Positions 50,633 to 60,014 of a stretch of DNA of 60,714 nucleotides are shown in pieces (within the stretch, counting starts at the first letter, position 1; each line of letters begins with the position of its first letter). The stretch is from contig UQYG01000016.1 of assembly GCA_900545275.1 (NCBI GenBank), forward strand, positions 1-60,714, in the 5' to 3' direction. Both the position numbers and the translations under genes were made by a program. The DNA comes from an uncultured Sutterella sp. Its GTDB lineage: Bacteria; Pseudomonadota; Gammaproteobacteria; Burkholderiales; Burkholderiaceae_F. The notes below the pieces were generated by a model, which worked only from the letters and a program-made list of their open reading frames with translations, did no database searches and was not told the origin of the DNA.

Positions 50633-51829
50633 ATGAAAAAGAGTCTTATTTTCCTCGCCCTCGGTTCCGTCTTCGCCACCGCTCAGGCAGCCGACATTTC
50701 CGTCTTCGGCGCCGTCGACACCGGCCTTATGTTCTCTCACAGCAAGGCGAGCGGCGAATCCGCCGAAAACACGCTCTCGATGGAATCGTCGATGAACGAA
50801 ACCTCGAGCTTCGGCATCGCCGGCTCCGAAGACCTCGGCAACGGCATGAAGGTCGCCTTCCACCTTGAAAACGAATTCGCTTCCGATTCGGGCTCGATGG
50901 CCACCGAAAACAAGCTGTTCGACCGCGAAGCACGCATCACGCTCGAAGGCGGCTTCGGCGCCCTCTCGTTCGGCCGCATGGGCACGCTCTCGAGCGCCAC
51001 GGGCACCTACGACATCGTCTACGTCGTGGGCGACAGCTTCGACGGCGGCGACAACAACATCTTCGGCCTCACGGGCGCCGGCGTCTACGACAACATGATC
51101 ACCTATCAGACGCCCGAATTCGCGGGCTTCCAGGTGACGGGCCAGTATTCCTTCAAGAACGACTCCGCCGAAGAAGACGGCGTCGAAGGCAAGGCCACGG
51201 CCGACCGCTACGCCGGCATCGCCGCGACCTACACGATCGGCAATCTGCAGACCGTCATCGCCTACGATCAGATGATGTGGGGTTCGAAGGAAACGGGAGC
51301 GAACCGCGAAAAGGATCAGCACAACGTCTACCTCGGCGGCAACTACGACTTCGGCCTTCTGAAGCTCTTCGCCATGGGCCAGTACGTCAAGGGCGCCCGT
51401 GACTTCGCCGGCACGGAAGACTTCTTCCACACGCTCAATGAAGACGGCGTTGCTCTGCAATCCCGCGAAGGTTTTGACGGCTGGGGTCTCCACCTCGGCA
51501 CTGTGATGCCCGTCGCCGGCGGCGACTGGACGGTCGCCGTCTACTACGCCGACGGCGAACTCGACGACGGCGCGGGTTCGATCAACGATCCGACCGCGGC
51601 CGCCGCCCTCGCCGACGTCAACGTCGACGTCAAGTTCTACGGCATCACGACGCGCTACGTCTATCCGCTCTCCGAACGGGCGAGCCTCTATGCGGGCGCG
51701 GGCTACGGCGAGCGCAAGTACGACGTGAGCGGAACGTCGACCCCTACGGGGGCTTCTGCCGAAACCTTCAGCGGTTCGCCGAAGGAAAAGATCGGTCAGG
51801 TCTACGCCGGGCTTTCCTACGTCTTCTAA
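50633..51829 (+). CDS. Gram-negative trimeric porin
   Basis: A 398-residue porin, paralogue of that at 11516. Signal peptide MKKSLIFLALGSVFATAQA, first strand ISVFGAVDTGLMF, FGIAGSEDLGNGMKVAFHLE and FDREARITLEGGFGALSFGR, and a C-terminal Phe (YAGLSYVF). It stands alone, with an AT-rich promoter region upstream and a terminator downstream. Selectivity unknown. Confidence 0.93.
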   Translation: MKKSLIFLALGSVFATAQAADISVFGAVDTGLMFSHSKASGESAENTLSMESSMNETSSFGIAGSEDLGNGMKVAFHLENEFASDSGSMATENKLFDREARITLEGGFGALSFGRMGTLSSATGTYDIVYVVGDSFDGGDNNIFGLTGAGVYDNMITYQTPEFAGFQVTGQYSFKNDSAEEDGVEGKATADRYAGIAATYTIGNLQTVIAYDQMMWGSKETGANREKDQHNVYLGGNYDFGLLKLFAMGQYVKGARDFAGTEDFFHTLNEDGVALQSREGFDGWGLHLGTVMPVAGGDWTVAVYYADGELDDGAGSINDPTAAAALADVNVDVKFYGITTRYVYPLSERASLYAGAGYGERKYDVSGTSTPTGASAETFSGSPKEKIGQVYAGLSYVF

Positions 51830-51884
51830 GGTTGCCTCACGCCCTCTCCTCTCGTGAGCGGGCATAGAGCAAGCATCCTCCCGA

Positions 51885-51916
51885 GGGGAGCGGCGCCGCT
51901 GCTCCCCTTTCTTTTT
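51885..51916 (+). terminator. Terminator after the second porin
   Basis: GGGGAGC and GCTCCCC (with inner GC pairs) followed by TTTCTTTTT. Confidence 0.82.
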
Positions 51917-51929
51917 CTGCGTCCTTGTC

Positions 51930-53408
51930 TCAAGGTTCGCGCGGAAGGGAAAGAAGACTCTGCGCGCCCGTCCAGAAGTTGTCGCTCGGCGCAAGAAGCC
52001 GCTCGTAGCCGGCACGGCGAATGGCTTCGAGACTTGCGGCCTGCGCACATTCGAAGACGTCCGCCTCCGACACCGTGAGGACTTTGCGCTCGCGCATCAA
52101 GGCCCTGCCCGCCACAAAGACATCCGCCACGTCGCCGGGATTTCCGTAGAGCATCAGCTGATGAATCGGCATGAGTCTCGGCATAAGGTGCGGAGACGTC
52201 GTTTTGATCGTCGTAATGTCGGCGAGCTTTCCGACTTCGAGCGAACCGAGGTCCGCCTCGCGCCCGATCGCGCGGGCGGCGTCGATCGTGATCATCGAGA
52301 GAAGCTTCCCCGCGGGAAGAATGAAGGGATCGTTCGCCGCGGACTGTTGCAAAAGCGCCGTGTCGCGCGCGGCCCGGAAAAGATCGAACGGCATGGCCGG
52401 GGCGGTCCCGTCCGTCGTGACGGCCACGTTGGCGCCGAGTTCGATGAGTTCGGGAACCGGACAGCGCATCTGCAGCTGATGCCAGGCGGGCGTCGTCGTG
52501 ACGTTCGTCCTCGTTTCGGCGAGAATCATCGCTTCGCGAAAGGAAATCCCCTTGCAGTGCTGCACGTGCACGTCGGGCCCGAGGAGCGGATCGTCCGCCT
52601 GCGCGGCAAGCCGAATCATGCCGCCGAAGGCTTCGGTGTGAATCCGCACGTGCTGACGGCGGGCCACGTCGCGGATCGCCTTCATCATGTGTCGGTCCTG
52701 ATCCGTAAGACGGCAGGCGAGGTCCGCGGGCGTCGCCTTGGATCCTTCAATCGAACTCACCATTACGAAGGGCGCGGCAAAGGCGCCGATGAGACCGTCG
52801 TGACTGCCGTTTACGAGTTCGATCGCTTCTTCGGCCTTCGCCATCAGTTCGTCAAAGGTAAAGCGTTTTTCGACGAGCCGACCGTTTTCTTCCTGAGCAA
52901 AGGCGCGCGGATACGGAGGATTCGAAGGACCGATCGCGGGATTCTCGCGCGTCCCCACTTCCGCGTGCCCGCGGACGTGCTCGACGACGATGCGGGGATC
53001 GTCGCAACGGGCGGCGTTGGAGATCACCGACACGCCGCAGGTGATGCCCGCCTTGAGGCGTTCGAGCGCGGCGAGTCGTCCTTCGGCGTACCAGTAGTCG
53101 GGCGTCGTGGAGTGGTGGTAGATCTTCGTGAGATAGTCCATCCACCGCGTGCGTGAGTCGAGCCCGAGCGAGCGGTTGAGGCAGTGACCCGCATGGGTGT
53201 GCGCGTCGATGAGTCCGGGAAGAATCATTTTGCCGGAGCAGTCGATGCGCTCGACCTCCTCCTCGCCGACGAGCGCGAGAAGATCCGAGGTTTTTCCCAC
53301 CGCTTCGATGCGCTTTCCTTTGATCAGCACCGCACCGTCTTCGATGCACTCGAATCGGGCGTTCATGGTGACGACGTCCCCGTGGATCAACAACTTTCGT
53401 TCGGTCAT
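51930..53408 (-). CDS. Amidohydrolase-family deaminase/hydrolase (TrzN/MtaD-like)
   Basis: A 492-residue metal-dependent hydrolase. Metal ligands HxH in GLIDAHTHAG, His in RIHTEAFGG, His in VQHCKG and Asp in VAVTTDGTAPAMP; the C-terminus returns to the beta-sandwich (LGSLEVGKLADITTI). The layout fits the cytosine-deaminase/SAH-MTA-deaminase/chlorohydrolase subgroup, but the substrate is not predictable by eye. ATG at 53408 with GGAGAGA upstream; the frame is open further up but without family similarity. Divergent from ogt. Confidence 0.88.
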   Translation of the reverse strand: MTERKLLIHGDVVTMNARFECIEDGAVLIKGKRIEAVGKTSDLLALVGEEEVERIDCSGKMILPGLIDAHTHAGHCLNRSLGLDSRTRWMDYLTKIYHHSTTPDYWYAEGRLAALERLKAGITCGVSVISNAARCDDPRIVVEHVRGHAEVGTRENPAIGPSNPPYPRAFAQEENGRLVEKRFTFDELMAKAEEAIELVNGSHDGLIGAFAAPFVMVSSIEGSKATPADLACRLTDQDRHMMKAIRDVARRQHVRIHTEAFGGMIRLAAQADDPLLGPDVHVQHCKGISFREAMILAETRTNVTTTPAWHQLQMRCPVPELIELGANVAVTTDGTAPAMPFDLFRAARDTALLQQSAANDPFILPAGKLLSMITIDAARAIGREADLGSLEVGKLADITTIKTTSPHLMPRLMPIHQLMLYGNPGDVADVFVAGRALMRERKVLTVSEADVFECAQAASLEAIRRAGYERLLAPSDNFWTGAQSLLSLPREP

Positions 53409-53663
53409 GATTTCTCTCCGTTTCGTTTCGGTGTTGCGGTGCTTTCCACCGCAGGAATCGGGTCTGAGCCGAGCGTAGATCTTCCTTCGATTTTTGGTTA
53501 GCGCTCTGGCGCGTACGCACAACAACTTGGCGCGCAAGGTCACGCCGACTTCTCCTCGACCCCGATTCCACTCGAAATTGAGTTTTTTGAACCGTCCCCG
53601 CGCCGTCGGGAAGGCGCTATGCTTTTCCGTACCGTTCGAATCGTCAAAGCCGGGATTTTTCTC

Positions 53664-54176
53664 ATGATCACCCTCACCCTCAAGGAAATCGAGACGCCCA
53701 CGGGCGTGATGCGTTTGGGCGCTACGGAAGACGCCCTCGTTCTTTGCGACTGGCCCGACGCCCCGGGGGCGCCTCACTGTCTCAAAGCGCTTTGCAAGCG
53801 TCTCGGCGCCGTGCCCGTGACGGGCGACTCTCCGATTCTCGAAAAGGCCTCGAAGGCCCTCGAAGACTACTTCGCGGGACGACTTCAAACCTTCGACCTG
53901 CCGCTTCGCCCCTGCGGAACGCCCTTCCAGGAAAGCGTCTGGCGTGCGCTGCTCGAGATTCCCTACGGGAAAACCGCTTCCTACGGCGACATCGCCCGCC
54001 GGATCGGACGCCCGACGGCCTTCCGGGCCGTCGCGCAGGCCGTGGGATCGAATCCGCTCTGCATCGCCGTTCCCTGCCACCGCATCATCGGCTCCGACGG
54101 ATCGCTCACCGGGTTCGGAGGCGGTCTCGACCGAAAAGTCCTCCTGCTCAAGCTCGAAGGCCATAACCGCTTTTGA
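53664..54176 (+). CDS. ogt: Methylated-DNA--protein-cysteine methyltransferase (Ogt type)
   Basis: A 170-residue suicide repair protein that removes O6-alkyl groups from guanine. Acceptor Cys in IAVPCHRIIGSDGSLTGFGGGL, recognition helix region FQESVWRALLEIPYGKTASYGDIA, and the Arg finger in GRPTAFRAVAQAVGSNP. I start at MITLTLKEIETP (53664); a start at 53619 would add 15 residues. No Ada-type regulator domain. Confidence 0.92.
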   Translation: MITLTLKEIETPTGVMRLGATEDALVLCDWPDAPGAPHCLKALCKRLGAVPVTGDSPILEKASKALEDYFAGRLQTFDLPLRPCGTPFQESVWRALLEIPYGKTASYGDIARRIGRPTAFRAVAQAVGSNPLCIAVPCHRIIGSDGSLTGFGGGLDRKVLLLKLEGHNRF

Positions 54177-54232
54177 TTTTTCGTAAGGGTTTTCACGGCG
54201 TTTTCACGCAGCTTTTCCTTATTTCGCATCCG

Positions 54233-54262
54233 TACAATAGGCGAGTGAACAATCGTTCGCTC
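54233..54262 (+). promoter_or_regulatory. Promoter and palindromic operator of the TetR/activator pair
   Basis: A -10 box TACAAT (54233-54238) is followed by GAGTGAAC-AATC-GTTCGCTC (54243-54262), an 8-bp inverted repeat with one mismatch, at the expected transcription start. Size and place fit autoregulation by the TetR gene 13 bp downstream. Confidence 0.65.
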
Positions 54263-54275
54263 ATGGAACAAGGAA

Positions 54276-54872
54276 ATGAGGAAACCCGTCAATCGCCGCA
54301 CGCATTCCGAGAGAGAAAAGCAGATCATTGAAATCGCCTCCCGATCCTTCCGAGACCGCGGTTTCGAGGGCGTTTCGCTCTCGGACCTCGCGCGCGAAGC
54401 CGGCGTCACGAGAAATCTCGTCTATCACTATTTCCCCAACAAGGGGGCGCTCTTCGAGGCGGTGCTCGATCATCGGGCCGAACTTCTCCTCGAGCGGCTT
54501 CCCGAACCCGAGGGGGCGGATGCCGAAATGGATCTGCTTGCCCTCATCGAGGCGCTCGTGCGGCTCGGAGACGACTGCCGCGCCATTCTGCGCCTCTCGC
54601 TCGGAAGTCCGATGCGAAAACAGTTTCTCTATGCGCACACGGTCTGGGCCACGGAAATGGTCGAAGAGCGCCTCGCCCGCGCCCTCGGGCTCGCCTCCGA
54701 CGATCCTTCGCAAAGGGCCGTTTCCGCCTTCACGGGGATGCTCCTGCATTTTCTCATGAACGTCCCCAACGAGCTCTACCGCGGGCGCGAGCGGGAATGG
54801 GCCGAATACTTCGTGCGCATCCTTCGGGAAATGATCGAACGTCTCCCCGTCACCGAACCCAAACCATTCTAA
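54276..54872 (+). CDS. TetR/AcrR-family regulator
   Basis: A 198-residue TetR protein. HTH in GVSLSDLAREAGVTRNLVYHYFPNKGALF; the rest is a helical ligand-binding domain. Its start lies just after a palindrome that probably is its own operator, and the activator-type gene follows 17 bp downstream, so both are likely induced together by a ligand, perhaps an acid or its CoA ester. Inferred from position only. Confidence 0.9.
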   Translation: MRKPVNRRTHSEREKQIIEIASRSFRDRGFEGVSLSDLAREAGVTRNLVYHYFPNKGALFEAVLDHRAELLLERLPEPEGADAEMDLLALIEALVRLGDDCRAILRLSLGSPMRKQFLYAHTVWATEMVEERLARALGLASDDPSQRAVSAFTGMLLHFLMNVPNELYRGREREWAEYFVRILREMIERLPVTEPKPF

Positions 54873-54889
54873 AAAGAGAGAGAGAAGCC

Positions 54890-57800
54890 ATGCTTTTGGG
54901 ACTCGACCTCGGATCCACCACCGTCAAGTACGTCTTGCTTGACGACGACCGCAAGATCCTTGCGCGTGACTACCGCCGACACAAGAGCGACCTGATCCTC
55001 ACCGTCCGAACGCTCCTTTCCGAACTTAACGAACGCTTCCCCGGACGCCCCGTGCGGCCGGTGCTGAGCGGCTCGGGCGCGCTGGCGCTGAGCGATGCGC
55101 TTCACGTCGCCTTCCTGCAGGAAGTGGCGGCGGGCGCGACCTTCCTTGCGGAACGCCTGCCCGACGCCGACGTCGCGATCGAACTCGGCGGCGAAGACGC
55201 GAAGCTTCTCTATCTTACGAACGGGCTGGAACTGCGCATGAACGAAGCCTGCGCAGGCGGCACCGGCGCCTTCATCGACCAGATGGCGGCGCTCCTTTCA
55301 ACGGACGCCGCGGGGCTGGACGAACTCGCGCTCTCGGCAACGGTCTCGCACCCGATCGCCTCGCGATGCGGGGTTTTCGCGAAGACCGACCTCGTCGCAC
55401 TTTTGAACAGCGGCGTTCCCCGCTCGGAAGCCGCGCGAAGCGTCTTTGACGCCGTCGCGGAACAGACGATTTCGGGCCTCGCCTGCGGGCGTCCGATCCG
55501 CGGAAAGATCGTTTTCCTGGGCGGTCCGCTCTCCTTCCTGAAGGGCCTTCGCGAGAGCTTCATCCGCAAGCTCGAAGGTCCGGGACAAAGTTTCACGGCG
55601 CTCGACGACGCGCACTTCGCGGTCGCCCACGGGGCGGCGCTCACGGCCGACGAATCGCCGGAACTCGCAAACCTCGGCGAGCTCATCGACCGCTTCGCCA
55701 AGGTCCGCGTCGAAGCGGGCGCCGGACGTCTTCCCGCGCTCTTTGCGAACGACGAAGAGCTCGCCGCCTTCCGCGCGCGCCACGAAAAGGAAAAGGTGGA
55801 GCGCGCCGATCTCTCCGAAGCCCGGGGCGACCTCTATCTCGGGATCGACCTCGGCAGCACCACGGTGAAGGGCGTTCTGATCGACGGCGACGGACGGTTC
55901 CTCTCCGCCTGGTACGAACGAAACGAAGGAAATCCGCTCGAGCGCCTCTTCCCGCGCGTCAAGACCCTTGCGGCGTCCCTCCCCGAAGGGGCGCGCATCC
56001 GCTCGATCTGCACAACGGGCTACGGGGCGGAGCTCGCCAAAGCGGCGCTCGGCGCCAACTGGGCTGAAGTCGAAACGCTCGCGCATCAGCGCGCGGCCGC
56101 GCACTTCGCGCCCGACGTGAGCTACGTGATCGACATCGGCGGCCAGGACATGAAGTGCCTCGCCGTCAAGGACGGGCTCATTTCCGGGGTGACCCTGAAC
56201 GAAGCCTGCAGCTCGGGCTGCGGATCGTTCCTTCAGACCTTCTCGGATCAGCTTGAACTCACGCTCCCCGAATTCGTGTCGGCGGCGCTTCGCTCGCACG
56301 CGCCCGTCGACCTCGGCACCCGCTGCACGGTCTTCATGAATTCCAAGGTGCGTCAGGCCCAGCGCGACGGCGCTTCGACCGACGACATCGCGGCGGGCCT
56401 TTGCCACTCGATCGTTCGCAACGCCCTCTACAAGGTCCTTCGCATCCGCAACGCCGAGGAACTCGGCAAGCACGTCGTCGTGCAGGGCGGGACCTTCCTG
56501 AACGACGGGGTGCTCCGCGCCTTTGAAACCCACATCGGACGCGAAGTGATCCGCCCCGACATCGCGGGCCACATGGGCGCCTACGGGGCGGCACTTCTCG
56601 CCAAGGAGCGCACCACGGCCGAAACGCCCGTTCCGGAACTCGACGAAAAGACCTTTGATCTTACCGACGTAAAGCGCCGGGAGTTCCTCTGCCGCGGCTG
56701 CAGCAATCACTGCCGCCTGACGCTCCACCGTTTCGCGTCGGGCGAAAAGTTCGTAAGCGGGAACCGCTGCGAATTCGCTTTGAAGTCGCTCGGCCGCGCC
56801 GCGAAGGACGAAGTCTCCTTCCACGACGAAAAGACGGCGCTCCTCTTTGACCGACCCGTTCTCGAAGAGGCTCTGCGCGGGGCGATCGGGATTCCGCGCG
56901 TTCTCAACGTCTACGAACACTATCCCTTCTGGCACGCGTTCTTTACGAAACTCGGCTTCAAGGTCGTGCTCTCGCCCGCCTCGAACCGCACGATCGCGGC
57001 GAAGGGGACCGAAACGATTCCTTCGCAAACCCTTTGCTGGCCCGCAAAGCTCGCGCACGGCCACGTGACGTGGCTCGCCGAAGAAGGGGTCGAGCGCATT
57101 TGGCTTCCGTCCGTCGCGCGCGAAGGGACGCCCTTCCCCGAGGGCGACGCCCGCTACGCCTGCCCCGTGGTCGGCGGCTATCCGGAAGTCCTGCGGCTCA
57201 ACCTTCTCTCGACCTTCCCGAAGGTGTCGCTCATGGCGCCCTTCATCGACCTCGAGCGCGAGGACTCGGTTCTCGCGGGCGTGTGCGAATCCTTCCCGGA
57301 ACTCGGCCGCGACGAAGTGCGCGAAGCCTTCCGCACGGGCCGCGAAGCGCTGTCGCGCTACCGCGATCAACTGCACGCGCTCGGCGAAGAACGCGCGGCG
57401 CTTGCGCGCGCCAAGGGCGTGCCCTTGATCGTGCTTGCGGGTCACCCCTATCACCTCGATCCCCTCGTCAACCACGGGATTCCGACCCTCATTTCTTCCA
57501 TGGGTGCGGAGGTCGTGACCGAAGACGCCGTCGCGCACCTCGTCCTCAACCCGAAGCCCCTTTCGGTCGTCAATCAGTGGACCTTCCACAGCCGACTCTA
57601 CCGCGCGGCCGAATACGCGCTCGAGCACCCCGACGTCGAAGTCGTGCAGTTGGTGAGCTTCGGCTGCGGTCTCGACGCCGTGACGAGCGAGCAGATGAAG
57701 CGCTTGCTCGAGCCCGAAGGAAAGCTCTACACGCTTCTCAAGATCGACGAAGGCGACGCCTTCGGCGCGGCCCGCATTCGTCTGCGCTCCCTCATGGCGG

Positions 57801-59122
57801 CGCTCGACGACCGCCGCCGCACGGAAAAGCACCGCGTCATTCCGATCGCGTCGATTCCGCACGGCCATGCGGCGAACGAAGAAGAGGCGAAGCAGCCCAA
57901 ACTCGAAAAGGGCTCGACCCTCTACGTGCCGCAGATGGCGCCGATTCACTTCCCGGTCCTCGCTTCGGCTCTGGGATCCTTGGGTTACGACGTGCGGCTC
58001 CTTTCGGACGTGCGCCCGAGCGCCCTGGAACTCGGCCTTCGCTACGTCAACAACGACGCCTGCTATCCGGCGATCGTCGTGATCGGGCAGTTCCTCGACG
58101 CCCTCGCCTCGGGCGAAATCAACGCCGAAAAGCCCGTTCTCGTCCTCGCGCAGACCTGCGGTCCCTGCCGCGCGACGAACTATCCGAACCTGCTTCGCTG
58201 GGCCCTTCACGACTTCGGACGTCCCGAGATCCCCGTCTACTCGATTTCGGCGGGCACGATCGACCCCGTGCACGCGCTTCCGATCGGCGTCAAGGGCCTT
58301 CACCGCATGACGCACGCGGTGCTCTACGGCGACATGCTGCAGCGGCTCACGAACTCCGTGCGCGCCCGCGAAGCGACGAAGGGCGACGCCGAAGAACTCC
58401 GCAGGAAGTGGACCGACATCGTGTCGCTTCGCGTGAAGAACGGCTCCTACTTCGGCTACACCGACACGCTCCGGCGCATGACGGCGGACTTCCTGCGCGT
58501 TCCCGTGCGGGCCGAGCGCATTCCGCAAGCCGGGATCGTGGGGGAAATCCTCCTCAAGTACCACCCCGACGCGAATCAGCGCATCGTCGACGAGATGATC
58601 GAACAGGGCGTGGAGCCGGTCGTCGGAGACCTCTCGAGCTTCTTCCTCTACTGTCTCTACGACGACGTCTACCGCGCCGAACACTACGGGGACTCCAAGG
58701 GCAAAGCCTGGGCGGCGAAACTCATGATCGGCTGGATCGAATCGCTTCGCAAGCGCTCGGCCACGGTGCTTGCGGGCACGCCCTTCCCGAAGCCCCACAG
58801 CCTCGCCTCGAGCCTCGCGCACATCCGCGGGGTCGTGTCGGCGGGCCAACAGGCGGGCGAAGGGTGGCTCCTCACGGCCGAAATGATGGAAAGCCTCGAA
58901 AACGGCATTCCCAACGTCGTGTGCCTGCAGCCCTTCGGGTGTCTTCCCAACCACATCACCGGCAAGGGCGTCATGCGCACCCTTCGCGAACGCTTCCCCG
59001 AAGCGAACCTCTGCGCCATCGACTTTGAAGCGGGCACGAGCCGCGCGAACGTCTCGAACCGCCTCAAGCTCTTCCTTCGTCAGGCCAAGGAACGCTTCGA
59101 ACGGGAACACGGAAAAGCTTAA
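54890..59122 (+). CDS. 2-hydroxyacyl-CoA dehydratase activator-type fusion protein (BadF/HgdC + DUF2229)
   Basis: A 1410-residue protein. Two ASKHA ATPase domains of the activator type (about 1-275 and 315-575), each with the Fe-S cysteine pair: Cys121 in NEACAGGTG and Cys160 in SRCGVFAK, then Cys440 in NEACSSGCG and Cys479 in TRCTVFMN. Next comes a cysteine cluster (C601, C604, C608, C627), then DUF2229 and an HgdB-like C-terminal part with TCGPCRATNYPNLL. Such long proteins are annotated as CoA-substrate-specific enzyme activases of unknown client; they use ATP to inject low-potential electrons. No dehydratase subunits are adjacent. Confidence 0.88.
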   Translation: MLLGLDLGSTTVKYVLLDDDRKILARDYRRHKSDLILTVRTLLSELNERFPGRPVRPVLSGSGALALSDALHVAFLQEVAAGATFLAERLPDADVAIELGGEDAKLLYLTNGLELRMNEACAGGTGAFIDQMAALLSTDAAGLDELALSATVSHPIASRCGVFAKTDLVALLNSGVPRSEAARSVFDAVAEQTISGLACGRPIRGKIVFLGGPLSFLKGLRESFIRKLEGPGQSFTALDDAHFAVAHGAALTADESPELANLGELIDRFAKVRVEAGAGRLPALFANDEELAAFRARHEKEKVERADLSEARGDLYLGIDLGSTTVKGVLIDGDGRFLSAWYERNEGNPLERLFPRVKTLAASLPEGARIRSICTTGYGAELAKAALGANWAEVETLAHQRAAAHFAPDVSYVIDIGGQDMKCLAVKDGLISGVTLNEACSSGCGSFLQTFSDQLELTLPEFVSAALRSHAPVDLGTRCTVFMNSKVRQAQRDGASTDDIAAGLCHSIVRNALYKVLRIRNAEELGKHVVVQGGTFLNDGVLRAFETHIGREVIRPDIAGHMGAYGAALLAKERTTAETPVPELDEKTFDLTDVKRREFLCRGCSNHCRLTLHRFASGEKFVSGNRCEFALKSLGRAAKDEVSFHDEKTALLFDRPVLEEALRGAIGIPRVLNVYEHYPFWHAFFTKLGFKVVLSPASNRTIAAKGTETIPSQTLCWPAKLAHGHVTWLAEEGVERIWLPSVAREGTPFPEGDARYACPVVGGYPEVLRLNLLSTFPKVSLMAPFIDLEREDSVLAGVCESFPELGRDEVREAFRTGREALSRYRDQLHALGEERAALARAKGVPLIVLAGHPYHLDPLVNHGIPTLISSMGAEVVTEDAVAHLVLNPKPLSVVNQWTFHSRLYRAAEYALEHPDVEVVQLVSFGCGLDAVTSEQMKRLLEPEGKLYTLLKIDEGDAFGAARIRLRSLMAALDDRRRTEKHRVIPIASIPHGHAANEEEAKQPKLEKGSTLYVPQMAPIHFPVLASALGSLGYDVRLLSDVRPSALELGLRYVNNDACYPAIVVIGQFLDALASGEINAEKPVLVLAQTCGPCRATNYPNLLRWALHDFGRPEIPVYSISAGTIDPVHALPIGVKGLHRMTHAVLYGDMLQRLTNSVRAREATKGDAEELRRKWTDIVSLRVKNGSYFGYTDTLRRMTADFLRVPVRAERIPQAGIVGEILLKYHPDANQRIVDEMIEQGVEPVVGDLSSFFLYCLYDDVYRAEHYGDSKGKAWAAKLMIGWIESLRKRSATVLAGTPFPKPHSLASSLAHIRGVVSAGQQAGEGWLLTAEMMESLENGIPNVVCLQPFGCLPNHITGKGVMRTLRERFPEANLCAIDFEAGTSRANVSNRLKLFLRQAKERFEREHGKA

Positions 59123-59175
59123 TTTGCACAAAAACAAGGCATTTTCAGCAACTTCCGTGACATTTCCATGACAAA

Positions 59176-59218
59176 GCCCCGAAAGTTCTGCACCGTTTCG
59201 GTGGACAACTTTCGGGGC
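59176..59218. terminator. Bidirectional terminator between activase and modB
   Basis: GCCCCGAAAGTT pairs with AACTTTCGGGGC, and an inner CACCG-TTT-CGGTG hairpin caps it. Both genes converge here. Confidence 0.75.
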
Positions 59219-59340
59219 CCCTTCTTGTGGATAACTTTTCTTTTCCTGAGCCGCAAAGGATTCTCCCGACTTTTCGACCGTCCTCATCGAAAGGAAAAGA
59301 AGCGCGGATTTTTCGAAAAAACGAGAGGGCCCGGGCGTCG

Positions 59341-60009
59341 TCAGACGTCGCTTCGGCGGCGAAGCAGTTCGAGCGCCGCGTAGAGAACGAGGGCGACCGC
59401 GGCGAGAACCGCGCAGAGCGCCGTTGCCGTGTCAAAGTCCCCGCGCCCGACGGCGTTGTAGATTTCGAGCGACAGCGTGTTCGTCTTGTCGGAGACGTTC
59501 CCGCCCAGCATCATCGTGATCCCCACCTCGCCGCTCGCCCGGGCGGTCCCGAGCAAAAAGGCGGAGAGGACCGCGTTTCGCACGGTGGGCAAGGTCACGC
59601 GAAGAAAGGTCGTCATCGGCGTCGCACCGCAGACGCGCGCCGCGCACTCGAGGTCGAGGAGCGTCTTCGATTCGAAGGCTTCCTTCACGGGCCGGATCAC
59701 GAGCGGCAGTCCCGCGATGAAGGCGGCGAGCGTCACCGCCGTCTGCGAAAAGACGATGCGGGTTCCGAAGGCGTTGTGCAGGACCGACCCCACGGGCCCG
59801 TTGATCCCGAGAAGGAGAAGAAGAAGGTAACCCAGGGCCACCGGCGGAAAGATGAGCGGGAGCGTCGCGAGAAAAAGGACAGCGCGCGAAACACGGGTCT
59901 TCGAGCGCGCCGTATAGAGTGCGAGCGGCACGCCGATCACCGCAAAGAGCACGAGACTCGTCAGGGCCGCCTGCAGCGTGAGCGTAATCGGAAAGAGCAG
60001 TCCGTTCAT
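59341..60009 (-). CDS. modB: Molybdate ABC transporter permease ModB
   Basis: A 222-residue inner-membrane permease with five to six helices. The coupling loop CAARVCGATPMTTFLRVTLP and TARASGEVGITMMLGGNV are the ModB family blocks. It starts 5 bp after modC, so the order is modC-modB; modA is not seen on the modB side and would be in the unseen flank or elsewhere. Needed to supply molybdenum for molybdoenzymes. Confidence 0.9.
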   Translation of the reverse strand: MNGLLFPITLTLQAALTSLVLFAVIGVPLALYTARSKTRVSRAVLFLATLPLIFPPVALGYLLLLLLGINGPVGSVLHNAFGTRIVFSQTAVTLAAFIAGLPLVIRPVKEAFESKTLLDLECAARVCGATPMTTFLRVTLPTVRNAVLSAFLLGTARASGEVGITMMLGGNVSDKTNTLSLEIYNAVGRGDFDTATALCAVLAAVALVLYAALELLRRRSDV

Positions 60010-60014
60010 CGAAT

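Noticed and set aside
59226..59234. A perfect DnaA box (TTATCCACA on the minus strand)
   Set aside because: A single 9-mer is expected about once per 130 kb by chance, and there is no cluster, AT-rich unwinding element or dnaA/dnaN nearby.
55298..59287. A 1329-codon open frame antisense to the activase gene
   Set aside because: Long antisense frames are expected opposite GC-rich coding DNA; its product is Arg/Glu/His-rich without any domain, while the plus-strand frame has clear motifs.
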